This document shows, piece by piece, positions 6,493 through 13,030 of a stretch of DNA of 18,270 bases. A program made the position numbers and the translations under genes. This DNA comes from Colimorpha sp002372855. Its GTDB lineage: Bacteria; Bacteroidota; Bacteroidia; Bacteroidales; P3. How positions within the stretch are numbered: the stretch's first letter is position 1; each line of letters begins with the position of its first letter. The stretch is taken from NCBI GenBank assembly GCA_946621635.1, contig CAMOOR010000040.1:1-18270 (forward strand), given 5' to 3'. The notes under the pieces were generated by a model that was not told where the DNA came from, searched no databases, and saw only the letters and a program-made list of their open reading frames with translations.

Positions 6493-7737
6493 TCAGAAGT
6501 GGAGGGCGAAGCCTATCTGGTGCAGCCCTTTTGCGCCGGCGGAGGGACGGTAGGTGGGCAGGAGGTCGACGAAGACCTCCCATGTGATGCCGCCGGAGAC
6601 GACGTCGCCCCTAACGGAGGCCAGACAGGTGTTGCTCAATCCCAGGCGCAGTTGGAAACGGCTGTGTAGGTTGGCCTTTTTAGAATAATTTGTGCCGCTG
6701 CTGAATCTATCTATTTGATCGGCGAAGCTGAGCATTGGTGTGAGGTGAAGGTCGAGGTGGTTGGAGAATACTCGGACCTTTCTGTTCTTTGGACGGTACT
6801 GCAGTTTGAGAGGCAGGGCGAGATATGTTTGACCGATGAAGGTTATCGGGTGGTCGACGGTGTTGTTGGGGTTGAAGACGAGGCGGTCGTCGTCGAACAA
6901 CACGTCGTAGGACAACTTTTGGAAATTGAACCCTATGCCGAATTGGGCTTCGAAGCGCCAGCGGTTGGGCATGGGTATTTCGAGCCAGCGCCCCAATATG
7001 TTGAATGATGCCATCATGGAGGTGGAGTAGGGCGTGCTTTCGCTGCTCATCAATCCGGCAACGCCGATCTTACCGTCGATGATGACGGTGTTGAGGTACC
7101 AGTTGATGTCGTTCCACCAATGATGAGGCACCACCGCCAGGCTGTCGGCCTGCAGGCGTTGCACCTTGACCCGTTCCCGATGGCGTTCGTCGACGAAGAA
7201 CTGGCGGCAGCGCAGGGTGCCTATCTCCATCCAGGAGCCCTCGTCGCGGCATTCCACGCCGAGGTCGCCGTCGGCTTCAAGGTAGTCGATTTCCAGCCGG
7301 GAGTTGCGTCCGGCCACCATGACCGCGGCGGCGCGGGGGCCCTGGCTGCGCAGCTGCATGTGGAGGGTGTCCAGGTGCACGTGGCCCGTGGCCATGACGA
7401 CTTCCAGCGGTTCGGGGTAGCGCACTTCGACCGTTGTGCCGGGAGGCATGGTGCGGTTGGTGAGGATGTGGAGTTTGTCGCCCTCGAGAGCGACGACGGT
7501 GGGTTCCTTGCCCTCGGCGAAGTAGTAGGGGCAGGGGGTGACCACGGCGACGCGCGTCGAGTCCTCGCCGGGGGTGTGGACGAGGCGGAGGGTCCAGCCC
7601 TCGACCACTGTCAGTTGGCGTATGGCCACGGGGAAGGCCTGCTCGATGACGTAGAGGTCGTCCTGGGCACTTGCAAAATTGAAAAATGAGAATTGAAAAA
7701 TGAAGAACAGGATTGTGGAAAAGAGGGTCTTTTTCAT
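6493..7737 (-). CDS. Outer-membrane beta-barrel protein with DUF2807-like (GIN) head, cassette 1
   Basis: A 414-residue protein with a Sec signal peptide (residues 1-24, ending ASA before Q25) whose hydrophobic core FIFQFSFFNFA is encoded by 7-bp repeats. Residues about 28-205 are beta-rich with short repeating strands (LTVVEGWTLRLVHTP, TVEVRYPEPLEVVMATGHVHLDTL, RNSRLEIDYLEADGDL), resembling the DUF2807/GIN head of putative adhesins. From about 215 on, alternating strands and a final GFALHF with terminal Phe suggest an outer-membrane barrel. It is clearly paralogous to the protein at 8900-10183: both have DLYxIEQxF after the signal, a GWxxRL block, a TPC motif before a phenylalanine-rich stretch, and end with LLPxxRxSA. 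It is the last gene of cassette 1, four bases after the putative anti-sigma gene. A sensory or adhesin role is inferred. Confidence 0.75.
   Translation of the reverse strand: MKKTLFSTILFFIFQFSFFNFASAQDDLYVIEQAFPVAIRQLTVVEGWTLRLVHTPGEDSTRVAVVTPCPYYFAEGKEPTVVALEGDKLHILTNRTMPPGTTVEVRYPEPLEVVMATGHVHLDTLHMQLRSQGPRAAAVMVAGRNSRLEIDYLEADGDLGVECRDEGSWMEIGTLRCRQFFVDERHRERVKVQRLQADSLAVVPHHWWNDINWYLNTVIIDGKIGVAGLMSSESTPYSTSMMASFNILGRWLEIPMPNRWRFEAQFGIGFNFQKLSYDVLFDDDRLVFNPNNTVDHPITFIGQTYLALPLKLQYRPKNRKVRVFSNHLDLHLTPMLSFADQIDRFSSGTNYSKKANLHSRFQLRLGLSNTCLASVRGDVVSGGITWEVFVDLLPTYRPSAGAKGLHQIGFALHF
7678..7705. repeat. 7-bp array (ATTGAAA/AATGARA) inside a signal-peptide coding region
   Basis: Four heptamers on the plus strand: ATTGAAA, AATGAGA, ATTGAAA, AATGAAG. 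On the minus strand they encode much of the hydrophobic core and c-region of the signal peptide of the barrel protein. The same heptamer type occurs in the signal-peptide regions of the PorE-like and PorP-like genes. Confidence 0.85.
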
Positions 7738-7741
7738 GGCG

Positions 7742-8281
7742 CTATTTTTTTAGGGGAATGACGATGTTGGAGGTGAAGTTGACGCTGTCGGGAATGTCGA
7801 GGTAGTGTGCAATGAGGGGCGACACCTTCGGGCGTTCCGGCTGCCGTGCCGTTTCGGCCAGGAGGGTGCTGCGGCGGCGATGGATGCGGGGGGCGGCAGG
7901 GGCAGGGGGGATAGGCTCTATAGTTTCTATAATCTTTATAGTATCTATAGTTCCTATAGTATCTATAGTTCCTATAGGTTTTATATTTTCTATAGTTCCT
8001 CTATTTTCAATAGCTTCTATCGTTTCTATCGTTTCTATCGCCTCTATTGTATCTATCGCTTCTATAACCTCCCCGGCCTCTGCCACAAGCACCGGCTCCT
8101 TCTCTTCGCTGCGAAGCAAAGGTGTCAGCCCCAGCAGGCCAATCATCACGGCGGCGGCGATGGTCCAGCCCAGCCAGCGGCGGTGGCCTGTGGTGGCGGC
8201 GGCGATGGCCTTCTGCTGGCGTTGGTTCTCCTCCTGCCAGCGTTTGGCGTCGAACAGTTGTTGCAATTCTTTATCTTCCAT
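7742..8281 (-). CDS. Single-pass membrane protein, putative anti-sigma factor, cassette 1
   Basis: A 179-residue protein of no named family. Order of parts: a short charged N-terminus with MEDKELQQLFDAKR (1-14), one transmembrane segment at about 36-56 (WLGWTIAAAVMIGLLGLTPLL), a repeat region of 54 residues at 71-124 made of three-residue (E/D)-x-I steps, the motif APRIHRRRST (130-139), and a C-terminus of about 40 residues. Its paralog at 10211-10867 shares the N-terminal motif (MENKELQELFAAKR), the transmembrane position, the repeat location and APRIHRRTST. In ECF systems a one-helix protein directly downstream of the sigma gene is commonly the anti-sigma factor, so the N-terminus would face the cytoplasm and bind sigma. 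No FecR or zinc anti-sigma domain is seen, so this is inference from context. Confidence 0.72.
   Translation of the reverse strand: MEDKELQQLFDAKRWQEENQRQQKAIAAATTGHRRWLGWTIAAAVMIGLLGLTPLLRSEEKEPVLVAEAGEVIEAIDTIEAIETIETIEAIENRGTIENIKPIGTIDTIGTIDTIKIIETIEPIPPAPAAPRIHRRRSTLLAETARQPERPKVSPLIAHYLDIPDSVNFTSNIVIPLKK
7911..8072. repeat. 18-unit 9-bp array inside the putative anti-sigma gene, cassette 1
   Basis: Eighteen consecutive 9-bp units in perfect register, consensus ATAGTTTCT on the plus strand (e.g. ATAGTATCT, ATAGTTCCT, ATCGTTTCT). Read on the minus strand they give three-residue steps such as ETI, EAI, DTI and GTI. The 9-bp period preserves the reading frame, so changes in copy number would only change linker length. 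Confidence 0.95.
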
Positions 8282-8293
8282 GGGGAATCAGTT

Positions 8294-8321
8294 TTTAGTT
8301 TTTAGTGTTTAGTGTTTAGTT
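8294..8321. repeat. 7-bp array (TTTAGTG) across the sigma-1 stop codon
   Basis: Four heptamers TTTAGTT, TTTAGTG, TTTAGTG, TTTAGTT, flanked by degenerate TTTTTAG. The array straddles the end of the ECF sigma gene. The last residues of that protein (LNTKH) and its TAA stop are written by the repeat, while its paralog ends with an unrelated MIK. Confidence 0.88.
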
Positions 8322-8790
8322 TTTTTAGTGTGCTTATGGCGCGCGAGAGGGTGGTGTAGACGTTGGCACTGCTCATGTTCAGCTCCCGCTGCATCTCTTC
8401 GTGGCTCAGTTGTTGGATGTATTTCAGGTGGATGGCCCTGCGCTGCACCTCGGGCAGGCGCTCCATGAGGCGGTCCAGCGTGGCGGCGCGTTCCTCCAGC
8501 AGCTCGGCCTCGCGGCGGGCGTCGTCGTCGCTCGTCTCGGCCAGGCTGTCCAGCGGTTCGGTGGGGTGCCGCTGGCGGAGCAGGTCGATGCAGTGGTTCT
8601 TCAGGGTCTGCACGGCGAAGGCTTCGGGTGCCACATGGCGTGCCAGCTTGCGGCGTTGCTCCCACAGGCGTGCGTAGGTCTCCTGCACGGCGTCCGCGGC
8701 CTCCTCCTTGTCGCCCAGCAGCCGCTCGGCCACCATGCGCATGGTGGGCTGCAGGGGCAGGAGGGTGTCGAGAAATCGGCGTTGGGTCAT
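8302..8790 (-). CDS. ECF-family RNA polymerase sigma factor, cassette 1
   Basis: A 162-residue sigma factor with only the two ECF domains. Region 2 lies at about 20-75 (AERLLGDKEEAADAVQETYA, then FAVQTLKNHCIDLLRQR), and region 4 at about 110-158 with the helix-turn-helix LPEVQRRAIHLKYIQQLSHE, EMQRELNMSSANVYTTLSRA. It would direct RNA polymerase to a small regulon. The ATG (8788-8790) lies downstream of an ECF-like promoter motif at 8819-8842 that is identical in core and spacing to the one before its paralog, suggesting autoregulation. The gene is followed at 20 bases by the putative anti-sigma gene. Its C-terminal tail LNTKH is encoded by a 7-bp repeat and differs from its paralog. Confidence 0.92.
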   Translation of the reverse strand: MTQRRFLDTLLPLQPTMRMVAERLLGDKEEAADAVQETYARLWEQRRKLARHVAPEAFAVQTLKNHCIDLLRQRHPTEPLDSLAETSDDDARREAELLEERAATLDRLMERLPEVQRRAIHLKYIQQLSHEEMQRELNMSSANVYTTLSRAISTLKKLNTKH

Positions 8791-8818
8791 GGGCGGGCGG
8801 TTTGTTTACAACTATATA

Positions 8819-8842
8819 ACGTAAAAAGGCGTAAAATCTTAC
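8819..8842 (-). promoter_or_regulatory. Putative ECF-sigma-dependent promoter, cassette 1
   Basis: On the minus strand GTAAGATTT (8834-8842) is followed 12 bases later by CGT (8819-8821). The same nine bases, the same 12-base gap and CGT occur before sigma-2. Spacing fits ECF promoters, whose -10 region commonly contains CGT. It lies 28 bases before the start codon. Confidence 0.68.
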
Positions 8843-8851
8843 AAAAAAAAT

Positions 8852-8875
8852 GGGCATCTCGTAAAAAAGATGCCC
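8852..8875. terminator. Bidirectional hairpin terminator between the two sigma cassettes
   Basis: Arms GGGCATCT (8852-8859) and AGATGCCC (8868-8875) have an 8-base loop, with an A-run at 8843-8850 and a T-run at 8877-8882. For the minus-strand barrel gene ending at 8900 this is a standard hairpin plus U-tract. It separates cassette 2 from the promoter of cassette 1. Confidence 0.88.
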
Positions 8876-8899
8876 GTTTTTTGCGTCGTGGAGGGTTGT

Positions 8900-10183
8900 T
8901 CAGAAGACGATTCCGAGTCCGAACATGCGTGTCTGTGGCGCTTCGGCCGAGGAGCGGAAGGAGGGCAGGAGGTCGATGTAGAACTCCACTTTGTCCAGAC
9001 CTCCTATGTTGCAGTTGAGGCCTATGGCTGCGCGGATATTGAAGCGGCTGAGGATGTCGACCCGCTCGCGGTCGGTGTTCCAGTGGCTGTCCTCGTCGAG
9101 GCTTTTGGTCACGAGGCGGGGTTTGAAGTTGAGCGTTGGGGTGAGGGTGGCATAGAGGCCGCGAAAGGGGGCTCCAAGGTAGGGGTTTCCCCATTTGCCG
9201 AAGCCGAACTTCAGGGTGACGGGCAAGCCGACAGACCACCAGTACAGGCTCTGGCGCGGCGGTGTGGCACCATAGCTGGGGTCGAGCACCAAGCTGCTGC
9301 CGTCGACCTTCACCGCGTTGTCGAGTTGCAGAATGCTGTAGCTGACGTTGAGACCGAAGTTCCAGCTCATAAGGCGGTTGATGGCCATATCGTTGGAGGT
9401 CATCCGAATGTGGCCGGTGAGGCCAAAGTTGGTGTTGTAGGGCGAGCCGTAGCGGCTGTCGTTCAACATGGGGTGGTTTATGTCAAAGCCGAAGTTGAGA
9501 CTGATGTAGTGCAACTTGAACTCCTTGGCAGGCTCGTTCCGGTGGGGGATGGTGGTCTGGATGTCGCCCTCGGTGATGCGGCTGTTGCCGTAGTTCCAGA
9601 TGTTGAGGACACGGCCACGGACGCGGCGCAGGTCGACGGTGCCTTGGTCGACATCGATGATGGTGGAACCGGGGTTGCTGAGGGTGTCGACGATGAGGAC
9701 GGCGCCGCTGTCGACGTCGATGTCGAGGTGGGTGGAGTCGAAGTCGAAGCGCTGGATGGTGAGGCGGGCACCCGGCTTGAGCTCTATGCGTTCCAGGGGC
9801 TGCGAGGTGAAGAGTTCCACCACCGTGGTGCGCGGCATCCACTGGTTGGCTTTCAATTCGTACCAGCCGTATTCGCTCCGTTTGCGTTTCTGCGCCTCCA
9901 TCAGTGTGGGTTCCATGCCCTCTTCGAAGAATTCGGCGCACGGGGTGGTCACCACCAGCCGGGTGGGGGTGCCCTCGGAACTCTGGATGAGGCGGACGTC
10001 CCAGCCGGGATTGACTATCACTTTGCGGACCTTGAAGTCGTGGTCGAACGTCTGCTCTATCTGGTAGAGGTCCTGCGGCTGAACGGGTTGGGCTTTGACT
10101 TCGGCAATGATGCCGATGCTGACGATGGCGAGCAGGAGGGACACTTTGACAATGTCGCCGAGAATGGATGCTATGCGTTTCAT
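8900..10183 (-). CDS. Outer-membrane beta-barrel protein with DUF2807-like head, cassette 2
   Basis: A 427-residue exported protein. The signal peptide is about residues 1-31 (hydrophobic core VSLLLAIVSIGII, ending VKA before Q), followed by DLYQIEQTF. The head, about 35-215, is beta-rich and contains stacked strands like LTIQRFDFDSTHLDIDVDSGAVLIVDTL and STIIDVDQGTVDL, with the look of a DUF2807/GIN adhesin head. The C-terminal half has alternating strands typical of outer-membrane barrels and ends FGLGIVF with terminal Phe. It is a paralog of the protein at 6493-7737, but its signal peptide has no heptamer repeats. It is the last gene of cassette 2, 27 bases after the putative anti-sigma gene, and terminates at the hairpin at 8852. 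Inferred role: surface sensor or adhesin feeding the sigma pair. Confidence 0.77.
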   Translation of the reverse strand: MKRIASILGDIVKVSLLLAIVSIGIIAEVKAQPVQPQDLYQIEQTFDHDFKVRKVIVNPGWDVRLIQSSEGTPTRLVVTTPCAEFFEEGMEPTLMEAQKRKRSEYGWYELKANQWMPRTTVVELFTSQPLERIELKPGARLTIQRFDFDSTHLDIDVDSGAVLIVDTLSNPGSTIIDVDQGTVDLRRVRGRVLNIWNYGNSRITEGDIQTTIPHRNEPAKEFKLHYISLNFGFDINHPMLNDSRYGSPYNTNFGLTGHIRMTSNDMAINRLMSWNFGLNVSYSILQLDNAVKVDGSSLVLDPSYGATPPRQSLYWWSVGLPVTLKFGFGKWGNPYLGAPFRGLYATLTPTLNFKPRLVTKSLDEDSHWNTDRERVDILSRFNIRAAIGLNCNIGGLDKVEFYIDLLPSFRSSAEAPQTRMFGLGIVF

Positions 10184-10210
10184 GATATGCTGTGTTTTAA
10201 ACGGTTTGTA

Positions 10211-10867
10211 TTAAAGATTGAAGGTTGTCAGGTTGAACGGGGTGTCGGTCTCGGTGCCGAAGGCGTTGGCCAGGAAGTTCTGGAAGTCGCTGGGCATGGG
10301 CTGGATGGTCTCGATGTTGCTGCTGTTGACCATGCTTGTGCTGGTGCGGCGGTGGATGCGTGGGGCGTTGGAGGCCGGCGGCTCGGGAGTGGCGTTGTCG
10401 GCCAGTTCGATGGCGGGGACTTCGATGGTGGCTATCGCCGGCTCCTCGACGGCTTCAGTTCCTTTGGTCTCTGGCTCGGGCAGGGGTGCTTCCTCGGCGG
10501 CGGCAAGGACTGCAGCGGTGGAATGGAAAGTTTTGGCGGGTTTCGTGTTTATATTTTCTATATTTTCTATATTTTCTATAGTTTCTATCGCCTCTATCGT
10601 ATCTATCGCTTCTATTGCCTCTCCGGCCTCTGCCATCAGCACCGGCTGCTCGCCTGCTCTGCGGAAAAGGCTGGGCACTGTCAGCAGCACCAGGGCTATG
10701 CTGGCGGCTATTCCCGCTGCCCATACGGGCCACAGGCGGCGGGTCTTGCCCTGAGCGGTGGGGGCTGCCGTGGCCTCGAGCTGCTGGCGCAGCTCCGCCT
10801 GGCGGCGGCGGTTGGCCTCGGTGGTGCGCTTGGCGGCGAAGAGTTCTTGAAGTTCCTTGTTTTCCAT
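10211..10867 (-). CDS. Single-pass membrane protein, putative anti-sigma factor, cassette 2
   Basis: A 218-residue protein paralogous to the one at 7742-8281. It has MENKELQELFAAKR at the N-terminus, a basic segment, one transmembrane helix at about 48-67 (VWAAGIAASIALVLLTVPSLF), then GEQPVLMAEAG and a 24-residue (E/D)-x-I repeat at 83-106. A low-complexity acidic/Pro/Ala stretch follows, then APRIHRRTST (168-177) and a C-terminal tail ending FNLTTFNL. The repeat has 8 units against 18 in the paralog, so linker length differs while flanking motifs are kept. It starts 8 bases after sigma-2. The N-in topology (positive residues before the helix) and operon position support an anti-sigma role, but no known anti-sigma domain is visible. 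Confidence 0.72.
   Translation of the reverse strand: MENKELQELFAAKRTTEANRRRQAELRQQLEATAAPTAQGKTRRLWPVWAAGIAASIALVLLTVPSLFRRAGEQPVLMAEAGEAIEAIDTIEAIETIENIENIENINTKPAKTFHSTAAVLAAAEEAPLPEPETKGTEAVEEPAIATIEVPAIELADNATPEPPASNAPRIHRRTSTSMVNSSNIETIQPMPSDFQNFLANAFGTETDTPFNLTTFNL
10551..10622. repeat. 8-unit 9-bp array inside the putative anti-sigma gene, cassette 2
   Basis: Eight units in perfect 9-bp register: three ATATTTTCT, then ATAGTTTCT, ATCGCCTCT, ATCGTATCT, ATCGCTTCT and ATTGCCTCT. On the minus strand they encode EAI, EAI, DTI, EAI, ETI and three ENI. The array sits at the same place as in the cassette 1 paralog. Confidence 0.94.
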
Positions 10868-10875
10868 ATCCTTGT

Positions 10876-11364
10876 TTATTTAATCATTGATTTCAGTGTG
10901 CTCATGGCGCGCGAGAGGGTGGCGTAGACGTTGGTGCTGCTCATGCCCAGGCGGCGTTGCATCTCCTCGTGGCTGACGCCCTCGATGTATCGCATTGTCA
11001 CCGCCTCGCGCTGGTGCTCCGGCAGCTGGGCCATCATGGTGTCCAGCCGTGCGGCGCGTTCCTCGGTGAGGGCCACCTCCTCGCGGATGGCGTCGTTGTC
11101 GACGGCGTCGAGGAGTTCGATGCGGTCGGTGGCAATGTCGTGGCTCTTGCGGAGGAAGGAGATGCAGCGGTTCTTGAGGCTCTGCATGGCGTAGGCGCGG
11201 AGGTCGCGCACATGCTCCAGCTCGTTGCGGCGCTGCCAGAGGTCGATGACGGTTTCCTGCACGGTGTCCTCGGCGTCGGCCTCCGAGCGCAGCAGCTTCT
11301 CAGCGGTGAGCTGCAGGGCGGGCTGGAGGGCCAGCAGGGTGTCGAGGAGTGCTTCTTGTGCCAT
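10876..11364 (-). CDS. ECF-family RNA polymerase sigma factor, cassette 2
   Basis: A 162-residue ECF sigma factor, paralog of that at 8302-8790. Region 2 includes TAEKLLRSEADAEDTVQETV (about 19-38) and YAMQSLKNRCISFLRKS. Region 4 includes LPEHQREAVTMRYIEGVSHE and EMQRRLGMSSTNVYATLSRA (about 112-152), a helix-turn-helix that would read the -35 element. ATG at 11362-11364 is 28 bases downstream of the CGT of the shared GTAAGATTT-N12-CGT motif. It overlaps no gene and is 8 bases before its putative anti-sigma gene. It lies 75 bases after the PorE-like gene without an evident hairpin, so it may also receive read-through from the PorP/PorE-like genes. Confidence 0.92.
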   Translation of the reverse strand: MAQEALLDTLLALQPALQLTAEKLLRSEADAEDTVQETVIDLWQRRNELEHVRDLRAYAMQSLKNRCISFLRKSHDIATDRIELLDAVDNDAIREEVALTEERAARLDTMMAQLPEHQREAVTMRYIEGVSHEEMQRRLGMSSTNVYATLSRAMSTLKSMIK

Positions 11365-11392
11365 GTTTTATTATCCGTTGTTTGCCCTATTG

Positions 11393-11416
11393 ACGCAAGA
11401 AGTGCTGAAATCTTAC
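11393..11416 (-). promoter_or_regulatory. Putative ECF-sigma-dependent promoter, cassette 2
   Basis: Minus-strand GTAAGATTT (11408-11416), a 12-base gap, then CGT (11393-11395). Core and spacing are identical to the site at 8819-8842, and both are preceded by a T-run. The distance from CGT to the start codon is 28 bases in both cases. Confidence 0.68.
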
Positions 11417-11439
11417 AAAAAAAGTGAAAAAAAGTTTTT

Positions 11440-13005
11440 TTATTTTATCCGGCAACCGATAATCTCGATGCGGCGGGCCAATGCGGCAGGCAGACCGTAG
11501 ACGGGGTCCTGCGAGGTGCTCTCGGTGGTGGGCTCCACAGCGCCGTGGGGTTTCTGCTCGATGAAGAGGCGGCCCTCGGTGAGGGCATCCTCGAAAACTC
11601 CCCCGCGCCATGTGCGTATCATATTAATAAAACTGCCTATGCGGCGGCGCGAGAGGTTGAGGTTGTAGTCGCTGCGGGCCAGCGGGCTGGCGTAGCCGGC
11701 GATGGTGATGGTGATGCTGTGGCCGGCGTCCAGAAGGCTCTCCACGTACTCCAGCAGCTCCTCTGTGCGGTTGAAATTGCCTACCACACAGGTGTCGAAG
11801 AAGAGGGCCATCATGGCCGAGTCGTCGGCGTTCTGCTGGCGGCCTATGTATTCGTTGCGCAGCGCGGCATAGCGTCGCTGGCAGTCGGGGTAGGAGGTCT
11901 CGGTGACCACCTCGCGGCTCTGCGGGTCGGGGTCGTCGTTGTGGAAGTAGAGGAACAGGGGGAACATGAACCTCAGCACGCGCTGCTGGATGGTGTCGAT
12001 GTTCTCCACCACGGTGTCCACCACCGGCACCTCGACCACGAAGCCCGAGTCTATGTCCCAACGGTAGAGGTCGTTGCAGCAGGTGGAGTCGGTGAGGAAA
12101 TAGCTGTCGCTGCGGTTGGAGGCCAGGTATCCGCCCACGGGACGCCCGCTGAGGCTGTCGTAGTCCGTGATGTTGAAGTAGAGGTCGTTCTGTTCGCTGT
12201 TGAGGCAGTGGCATACGGCTTCGGCCTTCTGCCAGGTGTTGCGCTGCCCCTGGGCGCAGTAGATGTCGTGGCCACCCTTACCCCCTTCGCGGTCGCTGCT
12301 GAAGTAGAGCACCCCGTTGCGCTGGTCGTAGAAGGGCGTCAGCTCGTCGGCAGCGGAGTTGACCATCGGCCCCAGGTTGACGCACTCGCCGCTCTTGCCG
12401 TTCTTGACGATGGTGTACCAGATGTCGTTGCCGCCCAGGCCTCCCGGACGGTTGCTGACGAAGTAGAGGATGACCGTGCTGTCCTCCAAGCGGCCCACGG
12501 CGGGCTGCGTCGAGGTGTACCCTTCCATGTTCACCGGCCCTTTGAGCCTGACGGGCTTCTCCCAGCCACGGCGTTTCTTCTTCTTGGCGAAGTATATCTC
12601 GCAGTCGAGGGTCTCCACGTCGCCACGGGTGAAGTAGAGGTCCTGGCTGAGGGGGTCGAGGGCTATGTTGCCCGTGTGGTCGCGGCGGCTGTTGAGACCC
12701 CAGCGGTCGAGCTTGGGGCGCGACACCTTGCCGCTCTTGGCTATGCGGGCCTGGTAGACCTGCATCACGCCGCCGCCCATGTCGAAGTGGCTGTTGGTCT
12801 TCACTTTGGGCGGCATCGACGAGTAGACCATCACCGTGTCGCCCACGCGCAGGGCGCCGGTCTCGCTGCCGGGGGTGTTGAACGGTTTCTCCAGGTGCAC
12901 CACGCGGTACTGGCCCCAGGCCGAATTTGAAAATTGAAAATTGAAAAGGAGGCTGACGCAGAACGTCAACCTAACCATTCGTTTTATGAACCCTGATAAT
13001 TTCAA
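11440..13005 (-). CDS. PD40 beta-propeller/OmpA-like envelope protein (PorE-like)
   Basis: About 521 residues from a TTG start, or about 512 from the ATG at 12976-12978. The signal peptide ends near SAWGQ (residues 28-32), with its core FNFQFSNSA coded by 7-bp repeats. The middle, about 40-340, carries PD40/WD40-like propeller blades: DPLSQDLYFTRGD, ILYFVSNRPGGLGGNDIWYT, VLYFSSDREGGKGGHDIYCA, ASNRSDSYFLTDS. The C-terminus, about 400-521, is OmpA-like with GYASPLARSDYNLNLSRRRI, the peptidoglycan-contact pattern N-x-x-L-S-x-x-R. This order resembles PorE of type IX secretion systems, which links outer-membrane components to peptidoglycan, though no lipobox or TPR is seen. It follows the PorP/SprF-like gene by 22 bp of repeat. 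This pairing is typical of T9SS accessory loci in Bacteroidota. Confidence 0.83.
   Translation of the reverse strand: MKLSGFIKRMVRLTFCVSLLFNFQFSNSAWGQYRVVHLEKPFNTPGSETGALRVGDTVMVYSSMPPKVKTNSHFDMGGGVMQVYQARIAKSGKVSRPKLDRWGLNSRRDHTGNIALDPLSQDLYFTRGDVETLDCEIYFAKKKKRRGWEKPVRLKGPVNMEGYTSTQPAVGRLEDSTVILYFVSNRPGGLGGNDIWYTIVKNGKSGECVNLGPMVNSAADELTPFYDQRNGVLYFSSDREGGKGGHDIYCAQGQRNTWQKAEAVCHCLNSEQNDLYFNITDYDSLSGRPVGGYLASNRSDSYFLTDSTCCNDLYRWDIDSGFVVEVPVVDTVVENIDTIQQRVLRFMFPLFLYFHNDDPDPQSREVVTETSYPDCQRRYAALRNEYIGRQQNADDSAMMALFFDTCVVGNFNRTEELLEYVESLLDAGHSITITIAGYASPLARSDYNLNLSRRRIGSFINMIRTWRGGVFEDALTEGRLFIEQKPHGAVEPTTESTSQDPVYGLPAALARRIEIIGCRIK
12926..12946. repeat. 7-bp array (ATTGAAA) in the PorE-like signal-peptide region
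   Basis: Three heptamers TTTGAAA, ATTGAAA, ATTGAAA. On the minus strand they encode FNFQFSN in the signal peptide. The PorP-like gene has four units at the corresponding place. Confidence 0.88.
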
Positions 13006-13014
13006 TTTTCAACT
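12948..13014 (-). repeat. 67-bp segment duplicated at the 5' ends of the PorE-like and PorP-like genes (copy 1)
   Basis: Aligns without gaps to 13987-14053 with 61 of 67 bases identical by eye. It codes for the first part of the signal peptide (MKLSGFIK.. and LT.CVSLLF) including the TTG start, although the mature proteins are unrelated. Heptamer arrays flank it on both sides. Confidence 0.9.
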
Positions 13015-13030
13015 TTCAATTTTCAATTTA
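12999..13030. repeat. 7-bp array (TTTCAAT) filling the PorP/PorE junction
   Basis: Units of TTTCAAT type run from the TTG start of the PorE-like gene to the TAA stop of the PorP-like gene. Both codons are part of, or abut, the array. The whole 22-bp gap is repeat. Confidence 0.85.

Noticed and set aside
8870..10927. A very long open frame on the plus strand (about 685 codons) antisense to the cassette 2 genes
   Set aside because: Its translation is low-complexity (rich in G, V, A, D, E) without motifs. The minus strand holds clear paralogous genes with signal peptide, barrel and sigma motifs, so the open frame results from GC-rich third positions.
11417..11439. Possible terminator after the PorE-like gene (A-run facing T-run)
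   Set aside because: It is only a poly-A/poly-T stretch without a GC-containing stem, so no hairpin terminator can be claimed.
11545..12930. A plus-strand open frame of about 461 codons over the PorE-like gene
   Set aside because: It is antisense to a protein with PD40 and OmpA motifs and has the same biased composition as other shadow frames.
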